This document shows, in pieces, positions 55,246-64,000 of a DNA stretch of 64,000 bases; the stretch's first letter is position 1; the number at the start of each line of letters is the position of its first letter. Source of the DNA: JAEUJM01 sp964635055 (GTDB lineage Bacteria > Actinomycetota > Acidimicrobiia > Acidimicrobiales > DATDAH01); contig CAZWMT010000002.1 of assembly GCA_964635055.1 (NCBI GenBank), forward strand, positions 62,001 to 126,000. Reading direction: 5' to 3'. A model generated the notes under the pieces. It saw only the letters and a program-made list of their open reading frames with translations, was not told the origin of the DNA and did not search any database. A program made the translations under genes and the position numbers.

Positions 55246-55797
55246 TCAGCGTCGGTCGGAAACCAGCGCGGCCGGCTGGATGGTGATCGGCGCCGGCCAG
55301 TCGACCATCAGCGCCTCGTCGCCGGCGACGTGGTGCTCGTGCTCGGTGGCGCCCTCCCAGCGGATGACCGTGACGCTGGGCTCGAACGGGTCGGCCATCC
55401 AGTACGCCCCGATACCCGCTTCGCGGTAGGCGAGTCGCTTGGTGCCCTGGTCGACGAGGCGGGTCGACGGGGAGCGCACCTCGATCACCAGCAATGGAGG
55501 TGGCGCCTGACCCCGCGGCGCGTGTACATCGGCTGTGCGAACCACCAGGACGTCAGGCTGGAACAGGGTGTCGGCTCCGGTGATGACCTCGGCCGGCCCT
55601 TGGAGCGGCTCGAGGTCCGGCGGGCAGGCGTCGTTCAGCACGTCATAGAGCCGGGCACACGTGCCTTGATGCATCAGGCTGGGAGCGGCGGTCACCAGCA
55701 GGGACCCTTCGATCAGTTCGTACCGGTGGCCGTCCTCGGGGAAGTGGTCGAGGTCGTCGATGCTGAACGGGCCTGGGTGAGCGACGGCGATGCTCAT
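55246..55797 (-). CDS. Uma2 family putative endonuclease (DUF820)
   Basis: The 183-residue protein has FSIDDLDHFPEDGHRYELIE, GSLLVTAAPSLMHQGTCARL, FQPDVLVVR, then LLVIEVRSPSTRLVDQGTKR and YREAGIGAYWMADPFEPSVT. The PD-(D/E)XK-like residues are all present. It is the third intact Uma2 gene of the window and is distant from the other two. The ATG is at 55797. Confidence 0.88.
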   Translation of the reverse strand: MSIAVAHPGPFSIDDLDHFPEDGHRYELIEGSLLVTAAPSLMHQGTCARLYDVLNDACPPDLEPLQGPAEVITGADTLFQPDVLVVRTADVHAPRGQAPPPLLVIEVRSPSTRLVDQGTKRLAYREAGIGAYWMADPFEPSVTVIRWEGATEHEHHVAGDEALMVDWPAPITIQPAALVSDRR

Positions 55798-55919
55798 GCG
55801 CTCACCGTACGAAATAGCACGAAGTGCCGCAAGGGTTGGTGTTCGCCCGGCACCGTGACCGTCGCCCTGCGCAACCGCCGTGCTACCCGACCGTCACCGC
55901 GTACCCGCACGATGGCGCC

Positions 55920-56261
55920 ATGAGCGTTCGACTGCCCGCCCGCGTCCTGCGGTCGGCGCCCGTCGCCAAGCGCCGGCTACCGCCGCCCGGCACCATCGTG
56001 GTGGTGATCGCGCCGGACCGCCACGCCGGGCGGCGCTACGCCGAGGCCCGGTCGCTGCGGTCGAGCGAGGTCGTCGTGGTCACCGAACCGGCCGACCTCA
56101 TCGGTGTGGCGCGGCTGAGGTTGCGCCGACGCGACCAGGTGGCGTTCCTGCGTGGGTGGCATGGCGGCTGTGAGGGGCGGACCCTGGCGTCGACCGTCGA
56201 GCGGATGGCCCAGGTCGGAGGCTTCGGCCGGGCTCGCCACGTGCTCGGGGTCGACGCCTGA
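55920..56261 (+). CDS. Hypothetical basic protein
   Basis: The 113-residue, Arg-rich protein has LPPPGTIVVVIAPDRHAGRR, EVVVVTEPADLIGVARLRLR and RDQVAFLRGWHGGCEGRTLA. A Rossmann-like strand/helix alternation is suggested, without a nucleotide-binding loop. No family recognised; the coding pattern and ATG start look sound. Confidence 0.6.
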   Translation: MSVRLPARVLRSAPVAKRRLPPPGTIVVVIAPDRHAGRRYAEARSLRSSEVVVVTEPADLIGVARLRLRRRDQVAFLRGWHGGCEGRTLASTVERMAQVGGFGRARHVLGVDA

Positions 56262-56296
56262 GCCCACCCGGGCCTCCCGACTCGGGCGAAGAGCGA

Positions 56297-57484
56297 TCAG
56301 AGGGAGTCCCAGTAGGTGCCCGCCAGCATGCGCTCGATCGTCACCCGGTGCATCACGTAGTCGTCGGGGTCGTCGGGCGCGTCTCGCTCGCCGAAGTGCA
56401 CGCCCCGCTGCGCGGTTCGGGTCATCACGATGCCGTGGCGCAGCGCCGCGTACATCAGGTACCAGTCCAGGTCGCGTGGGGTGTGGCCGCTCATCGACTC
56501 GTAGGTGGCGGCCACGTCGTCGCGGTGCAGGTAGCGGGGCATGCCGGGCAGGCCGTACTGCTCGGCCAGGTCCTGGAAGAAGCGGTGGATGAAGATCGTC
56601 CACGCCAGGTCGAGCTCGCGGGGGCCGAGCGCCGCCATCTCCCAGTCCAGCGCCGCGACCGGCTCGAAGTCGCGGTAGATCATGTTGCCGATGCGGCCGT
56701 CGCCCCAGCTGATGACGGTGTCGCCCTCGTCCTCGGGCCAGTGCTCGTCCAACCAGGCGAAGGCCGCCTCGAGCACGGGCAGGCGGATCTCGCCGGCCGT
56801 GCCGGCGCCGCGGGTCCATTCGTAGAACGCCCGCTGGCCGTTCACGTGGCGCCGTAAGGGGGTGTCGCCGGGCGCCTTGGTGTCGAGGAAGGCCAGCTCG
56901 TCGTCGGTGGCCTCGATCCCGTGCAGATCGGCGATCACCTGGATCGAGCGCTCCTGCAGCCGGGCCTGGTCGGTGGGGTGGGCGTCGAACAGCCAGTTGT
57001 CACCGAAGGGGTAGGGCATCACGTCTGGGGGCACCACCCCGTCGACCCGCCCCATCACGATGAACGGCGAGCCCACCGCCGACCGGTCGGGCTCGAACCA
57101 CAACGTGCGGGGCACGGGCACGGAACTGCGCTCGCCCACCAGGTTCATCACCCGGTACTGCAGCTCGAGGTCGTAGGCGGGGAACACCGGCACCGCCTCG
57201 GCCTGGGGCTCGAGCCGGGCCACGCAGCGCTCGCGGTGCTCGCCGTCGGCGTCGACCCACTCGGCGTCGAAGAGCAGGGTCTCGCTGGACATGCCGTTGG
57301 TGGACGGTGCCGCGAGGTCGGTGACGACCCCGTGGGTGGCCCCGGGGCGGGCCGCCAGCCAGGCGCCGAGCCGCTCGGCCAACTCGTCGTGGTCGCGGGT
57401 GGACGTCTGCGGCCGGTCGGACGAGGGCACCTCGGCCGGGGTGGCGGCGGGAGCGCCGGCGGGGTCGGGGGCGCGCTCGGTCAT
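56297..57484 (-). CDS. APH/ACAD10-type phosphotransferase family protein
   Basis: The 395-residue protein is kinase-like: VARLEPQAEAVPVFPAYDLE holds the ATP-binding region, VISWGDGRIGNMIYRDFEPV the catalytic loop (W-G-D in place of H-G-D) and AALDWEMAALGPRELDLAWT the metal-binding Asp. This subgroup occurs next to acyl-CoA dehydrogenases in actinobacteria and is thought to phosphorylate hydroxyacyl-CoA-related compounds. That is family knowledge, not shown here. The ATG at 57484 is chosen; 57493 is also possible. Confidence 0.88.
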   Translation of the reverse strand: MTERAPDPAGAPAATPAEVPSSDRPQTSTRDHDELAERLGAWLAARPGATHGVVTDLAAPSTNGMSSETLLFDAEWVDADGEHRERCVARLEPQAEAVPVFPAYDLELQYRVMNLVGERSSVPVPRTLWFEPDRSAVGSPFIVMGRVDGVVPPDVMPYPFGDNWLFDAHPTDQARLQERSIQVIADLHGIEATDDELAFLDTKAPGDTPLRRHVNGQRAFYEWTRGAGTAGEIRLPVLEAAFAWLDEHWPEDEGDTVISWGDGRIGNMIYRDFEPVAALDWEMAALGPRELDLAWTIFIHRFFQDLAEQYGLPGMPRYLHRDDVAATYESMSGHTPRDLDWYLMYAALRHGIVMTRTAQRGVHFGERDAPDDPDDYVMHRVTIERMLAGTYWDSL

Positions 57485-57737
57485 GGCGGGCATTGTTGCA
57501 GGCCGGCGGCGGGCACGTTTCCGGCGCCGGGCGGGTCGGCGCTCCCCCTTCTGGACGCGGCCGTGTGTCGCTCTCACGACACGGTGGCGCGGCCAGAAGC
57601 GGAGGCCGACGACCGGTCACCTGTGTGCTCGTCCCGAGGCGTGGCGGGTGGCACCGACCGAGAGGGTCCACCCTTCAACTTCGCGAAAGGTGTCCGATGG
57701 AGTGCGAGGTGGGTGGACCGGAGAAGGGGAGTCTGCC

Positions 57738-57965
57738 GTGACGGATCCTGCGACAGTCGAGCGGCGGTGTGCGGTGCTGCTGCGGCTGGCGGCGCGGGAG
57801 GACGAGCAGGGCCACGCCACCGAGGCTCGCGAGTTGTTCGCCGCCGCCCTGTGCGAGGCCCGCCGCAACGACCGCCAGGACCTGCTGGTCGAGGTGCGTC
57901 GAGCGTGTGCCGGCGCCCACGTGAACGGCTCCCGTCGCAACCGGCGGCCGGTCGGGCTCCTCTGA
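57738..57965 (+). CDS. Small protein, paralogue of 42616
   Basis: The 75-residue protein reads ERRCAVLLRLAAREDEQGHA, TEARELFAAALCEARRNDRQ and DLLVEVRRACAGAH. The spacing of Cys, LLRLA, ARxLFA and EA motifs matches the protein at 42616. The start is GTG with AAGGGGAG upstream. The 253 bp gap before it shows no recognisable element. Confidence 0.6.
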   Translation: MTDPATVERRCAVLLRLAAREDEQGHATEARELFAAALCEARRNDRQDLLVEVRRACAGAHVNGSRRNRRPVGLL

Positions 57966-58026
57966 CCCTGGGGCGCACCCGCGTCGACGGAGCGCCCCGC
58001 GATCGGTGGTCTGGAAGGATGGGCCG

Positions 58027-58638
58027 ATGCCCATTCCGACGCAGGCGGAGCTCGGCTATTGGTACCGGCTGGACGGACCGGGTCGTCAGACGAGTTGGAA
58101 GACCGAGTCGGTCTGGACGGTGTCGGACCGAAACGGGGTCGCGGTGGGCCCGGTCACCTACACCGAGCCGGCCCGGGGGCGGGCTTCCACCTACTGGCTC
58201 GCCGACGCCAGTGGGGCGCCGTGCATCGGCATCACCGAGCCCGACTCGATCGGTGAGGCGCTGCGGTCGCCCAACCTGGTGCGGGTGCTCACGCCGGACC
58301 GCACCACGGTCGGCGCGTTCGACAAGAACGTCGTGTGGTGGGGCCGCGCGCAGGTCGCCAAGTTCGATGTGCGCACCGAGGGGTCGCCGCACGTGTTCGC
58401 GGGCGCGTGGATCTGGGACCTGGCCGATCGGGTGGTCGCCTCGGTCACCCAGACCCGCCCCCCCGGGGTCGGTGCGTGTCTGTCGCTCACCCGGGTCGAG
58501 CCGTTGGTCGAGCCGATCGCCACGGCCGCGATCGTGTTCCCCTTCGTCGTCCATCATCACCTGCTGCGGACGACGTGGCTGAGGGCCGGCGACGACGTGG
58601 CCCGACAGATAGGTCCGTTGAAGGCCGACCTGCTCTGA
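58027..58638 (+). CDS. Hypothetical protein, LURP-one/scramblase-like beta-rich fold possible
   Basis: The 203-residue protein has repeating strand pairs: YWYRLDGPGRQTSWKTESVW, VSDRNGVAVGPVTYTEPARG, FDVRTEGSPHVFAGAWIWDL and VASVTQTRPP. The pattern of an aromatic strand followed by a polar turn recalls tubby/LURP-one-type barrels. IATAAIVFPFVVHHHLLRTT may be a buried helix, as in those folds. No name can be given with confidence. Confidence 0.6.
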   Translation: MPIPTQAELGYWYRLDGPGRQTSWKTESVWTVSDRNGVAVGPVTYTEPARGRASTYWLADASGAPCIGITEPDSIGEALRSPNLVRVLTPDRTTVGAFDKNVVWWGRAQVAKFDVRTEGSPHVFAGAWIWDLADRVVASVTQTRPPGVGACLSLTRVEPLVEPIATAAIVFPFVVHHHLLRTTWLRAGDDVARQIGPLKADLL

Positions 58639-58811
58639 CAGGGTCTGACCCGAGGTTCTGCCGGGCCGATCGTCCAGGTCGGCCGGGTTGGCCGGGTAGG
58701 AGCATCGCCCGTCCGGCGTAGGTGTCGTTCTGCTCGGGCGTGGTCGGGCCGGTTGCGGGCCGTGGCACCCGCACGACGCGACGCCGTCACCCGCCCCGGT
58801 AGGTTCTCGGT

Positions 58812-61250
<2,439 letters not shown>

Positions 61251-61380
61251 CGGGGCCTTCGCCGCCGCCGGCCGCGGCGGCTCGCGATGGCTCTTGCGCC
61301 CCTTCAAGCCGGATTGGCAGGACCCTGCGGGGAGCGCCAGGGTCCGCGATCGTCGTCGGCGGGCGTGTGATCCTGGGGGC

Positions 61381-62019
61381 ATGGCGCTCGCCGACGAGCC
61401 GACCGAGGCCCGCGAACCGCTCGACGACGACGAGGACCAGTTCGGCTTGGGGCGGGGTCTCGGCACGATCCTGGAGGTGGCCGGCGGCGCCCGCGACGCG
61501 TCGGCTGCCGCCGCCGCCGGCCGGGGCATCGAGTCGCTGTTCGGATCGTCGCCGGCGGCGGGCGCGGCTGGGCCCGCCGACCCGGCCCGGGTGCCCCCAC
61601 CCATGCCGGTGCTGCCCAACGGGGCCCGCCGTCAGCGGGAGCACCGGGCGACGGTCCCCCAGGCCCGGGAGGTGGACGGTCACCTGGCGGTGTTCGCCCA
61701 CCGCCTCGACCTCGATGTGGCCGTGCACCTGCGCCCGGCCCCCGGCGGCGGGCGCCTCACCCTCTACCGCCCCACCACCGGCACCTGGCCGGCGGCCCAG
61801 ATGGACGCGCTGTGCCGGGCGGTGCGCGAGTTCGTGGCCTCCGGCCGCTTGACCACCGACGACTTCGAGGCGGCGGGCCACCGGTGCGTCGCCTTCGGCC
61901 CCCGGCCGCTCACCGACGCCGGCGTGTACGTGCTGGGCCGGCGCGAGGCCGTGCTCAGCCTCGACGAGCGCTGGGCGGTGCACCGCCGCCTGGCGGCCGA
62001 GGCCGCGTTACCCGTCTGA
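61381..62019 (+). CDS. Hypothetical protein
   Basis: The 212-residue protein has an Asp/Glu-rich and then Ala/Pro-rich N-terminal half (DDDEDQFGLGRGLGTILEVA; AGPADPARVPPPMPVLPNG), probably disordered. A folded C-terminal half (LAVFAHRLDLDVAVHLRPAP, LDERWAVHRRLAAEAALP) follows. No recognised family. The ATG at 61381 lies 130 bp after the molybdoenzyme, so it may share its transcript. Confidence 0.6.
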   Translation: MALADEPTEAREPLDDDEDQFGLGRGLGTILEVAGGARDASAAAAAGRGIESLFGSSPAAGAAGPADPARVPPPMPVLPNGARRQREHRATVPQAREVDGHLAVFAHRLDLDVAVHLRPAPGGGRLTLYRPTTGTWPAAQMDALCRAVREFVASGRLTTDDFEAAGHRCVAFGPRPLTDAGVYVLGRREAVLSLDERWAVHRRLAAEAALPV

Positions 62020-62398
62020 AACCCGGCGGCAACTGTCGCCGTGCATCCTGACGAGCAAGGACGCACCCGGCTTTCCCCCGAGCCGCGGTGCGATCCGGAT
62101 CGCGGGAACCCAGCGGCGGGTCGACCCCCGGTGCAGCCGACCGACACAGGCGAGTGACGGCGTGAGGCGAGGGCTGCACCGAGGGGCGACACCGGCGGGA
62201 CCCCAGTCGGGCCCACGATCGAGTCGTCGGGTCCGAACCGGCGGTGGCCACCGTCCGGGCCAATGGCCTGGCCGACGGCCACACCCGCGCGAGCGGTGAC
62301 CCTCCACCGGGCCCCCGTCTGACCGTCCGCTCACCCGGCCGGCCGACGGGCCGGACCGTCCAGGACACGGCGCGGCCCGCACCCGTACACTCCGCCGG
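62020..62398. other. 379 bp intergenic region with no recognised element
   Basis: No conserved coding frame, RNA gene or clear hairpin is visible. It should carry the promoter of the BTAD regulator, but I cannot place the boxes. Confidence 0.5.
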
Positions 62399-64000
62399 GT
62401 GACCGACTGGTCGGCGCTGACGGTGGGGATCCTCGGTCCACTGCAGGTCGCGAACGCCGGGACGCCAGTGCCGTTGCCGGGTCGCACCGAGCGGGCGGTC
62501 GTCGTCGCGTTGGCGGCGCGTGGGGGGCGTCCCGCCACCGGCGCCGCGCTCGGCGCCGACGTGTGGGGCGAGTCGTCGGCGGACGGGAACAGCCAGAACC
62601 TGGTGGTCACAGTGTCGCGGCTGCGTCAGCGCCTCACCGCCGCGCTCGGCCCGGAGGCCAGGGACCTGGTCGAGACCGTCCCGGGTGGCTACCGCCTCGA
62701 CGTCGACCCCGACCAGGTGGACGCGATCCGTTTCGCCGACCTCGTCGCGGAGGGCCGGCGGCTGGTGCCTGACGGCGCCGCGGCCGCCCGCGACCGGGTC
62801 AGCGAGGCCCTCGACCTGTGGCGTGGCGACCCGCTGCTCGACATCGCCGGTTCGCCGACCGGCCTGGCCGAGGCCTCGCGGCTGGCCGCGCTGCGGGCCG
62901 AGGCCCTCGACACCCTGGCCGACGCCGAGTTGGCGCTCGGCCACGACCAGGCCGTCATCGCCCGGCTCGAGCCCCTCGTCGTCGACGATCCCCTTCGTGA
63001 GCGGCGGTGGGCGCAGCTCATGGTCGCCCTGTACCGCACCGGCCGCCAGGCCGACGCCCTGCGGGCCTACCAGCGGGCGCGCGCCGCGCTGGCCGAGCTC
63101 GGCATCCAGCCGGGCCCCGAGCTCCGGCGGCTCGAATCGGCCGTGCTGGCCCACGATCCCTCGCTCGACGTCGTGACGCCGAGGTCGGTGGCGTCCGGCG
63201 GTCCGGGGCCCGGGGGTGTCGGGGGCGCCGGCGGGCCGGCGGACGGTGCTCCCCGCGACCCGATGGCGCCGCACGTCGTCTGGGTGGAGCGACAACTCGA
63301 GGTGCCGCTGGTCGGCCGCCAGGGCGAGCTGGCCCGCCTCGTCGGCCTCTGGCGTGACGTCAACCGGTTGCGCACGGGTGGTGTCGTGTTCATCGACGGC
63401 GACCAGGGTGTGGGCAAGACCCGCCTGGCGGCCGAGCTGGCCGAGCTGGCCCGCCGGGAGGGCGGCAGAGTGGTGGCGGCCCGCTGCGCGCCGGGCGCCG
63501 GGCTGTCGGCGCTGTTGCCGGCGGCCTCGGCCGTGGGGGTGGCCCTGCCGGCAGGTGACCTGGGGCCCGGCTCGCCGGCCACCTTCGAGTTCGCGGGTCA
63601 GGTGGCCAGGAGCCTGATCGAGGCGTCGCTCGAGGTGCCGCTCCTGTTGGTGCTCGACGACGCGCAGTGGGCCGACGCCGAGACGATCTCGCTGTTCCGC
63701 CACATGGGCAACCGTCCGCTGCCGGTGCCCCAACCCATGACCGTCCTCGTGCTGATCCTGACCCAGCGCGGCTACGACAGCCCACCGGGGTTGGCGGAGC
63801 TCCATCGCAACGTCGAGCGCCTCCACGTCAACGACCGCATGGTGGTCGGGGCGCTGGGCCCGGCGGAGGGTCGGGCGCTGCTCGTGGGCCAGCTCGGCGC
63901 CCCGGCGAGGTCGATCGGGGAAGCCACGCTCGACCGCCTGGTGGGCGAGTTGGGGGGCAACCCTCGGGCGCTGGTCGAGTACGCCGCCCACCTGAGCGTC
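62399..64000 (+). CDS. BTAD domain transcriptional regulator with AAA/NB-ATPase domain (3' part missing)
   Basis: The visible 534 residues hold an OmpR-type winged helix (about 8-95, VGILGPLQVANAGTPVPLPG, then LVVTVSRLRQRL and ETVPGGYRLDVD), a BTAD domain (about 100-260, with the helix LMVALYRTGRQADALRAYQR) and an ATPase domain: PLVGRQGELARL, Walker A DGDQGVGKTRLAAEL and Walker B LLLVLDDAQWAD. This is the AfsR/SARP or LuxR-like activator architecture found before secondary-metabolite or stress genes. The GTG start is at 62399. The gene continues past the window. Confidence 0.9.
   Translation, partial: MTDWSALTVGILGPLQVANAGTPVPLPGRTERAVVVALAARGGRPATGAALGADVWGESSADGNSQNLVVTVSRLRQRLTAALGPEARDLVETVPGGYRLDVDPDQVDAIRFADLVAEGRRLVPDGAAAARDRVSEALDLWRGDPLLDIAGSPTGLAEASRLAALRAEALDTLADAELALGHDQAVIARLEPLVVDDPLRERRWAQLMVALYRTGRQADALRAYQRARAALAELGIQPGPELRRLESAVLAHDPSLDVVTPRSVASGGPGPGGVGGAGGPADGAPRDPMAPHVVWVERQLEVPLVGRQGELARLVGLWRDVNRLRTGGVVFIDGDQGVGKTRLAAELAELARREGGRVVAARCAPGAGLSALLPAASAVGVALPAGDLGPGSPATFEFAGQVARSLIEASLEVPLLLVLDDAQWADAETISLFRHMGNRPLPVPQPMTVLVLILTQRGYDSPPGLAELHRNVERLHVNDRMVVGALGPAEGRALLVGQLGAPARSIGEATLDRLVGELGGNPRALVEYAAHLSV

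Overview
The window is very GC-rich, uses many GTG starts, and codes densely on both strands. Its gene content points to an actinobacterium, most plausibly of the class Acidimicrobiia (Iamia/Ilumatobacter-like). The evidence is the DUF6049 / CCA-transferase / kinase / sigma neighbourhood, DUF3097, an F420-type LLM oxidoreductase, a BTAD regulator, DUF222-HNH and many CoA-ester enzymes. The genus is an inference. I saw no tRNA, rRNA, CRISPR array, prophage or intact insertion sequence.

1-12 kb holds a cell-envelope locus and housekeeping genes. Read on the minus strand it runs GNAT, DUF6049 protein, DegV protein, transmembrane Ser/Thr kinase and an ECF sigma factor cut by the window edge. It resembles the mycobacterial Rv3909-MurJ-SigM locus, but with no MurJ between DUF6049 and the kinase. 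On the plus strand lie a histone-deacetylase-fold enzyme, the CCA tRNA nucleotidyltransferase, an ECF sigma/anti-sigma-like pair and a DUF222-HNH protein.

12-22 kb is a general stress island: a SigB/SigF-type sigma factor overlapping an anti-sigma ATPase, two further RsbW-like ATPases, two STAS-type proteins, a membrane SpoIIE phosphatase, tiny membrane proteins, a heme-oxygenase-like iron redox enzyme and an FAD-Rieske oxidoreductase. Several promoters here share a GGTCY/GTTCW, 15-16 bp spacer, GGGTAN layout.

22-31 kb and 44-47 kb hold acyl-CoA metabolism: a lipid-transfer thiolase, a cysteine-free KAS/HMG-CoA-synthase-fold protein fused to an OB domain, two CaiB-type CoA transferases, two acyl-CoA dehydrogenases and a MaoC pair. 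Near-identical TetR-like palindromes lie before the acyl-CoA dehydrogenase at 28.9 kb and the MaoC operon at 44.4 kb, so they are probably co-regulated.

31-48 kb is the most unusual part: four secreted seven-bladed RCC1-type propeller proteins. The first three are long mosaics, and two of them share a 716 bp perfect repeat. Between them lie fragments of a CoA-transferase gene, fragments of a Uma2 gene, a one-blade RCC1 relic, two intact Uma2 genes and a VapBC module. This looks like an actively duplicating and recombining surface-protein locus.

48-64 kb is mixed: a TauD-type dioxygenase, secreted proteins, a lipase, an NTF2-fold protein, a DUF3097 protein behind an 86 bp tandem repeat, an HTH plus nucleotidyltransferase pair that looks like a toxin-antitoxin module, an LLM oxidoreductase, a third Uma2 gene, an APH-type phosphotransferase, an FdhF/YdeP-type molybdoenzyme and a BTAD-ATPase regulator running off the end.
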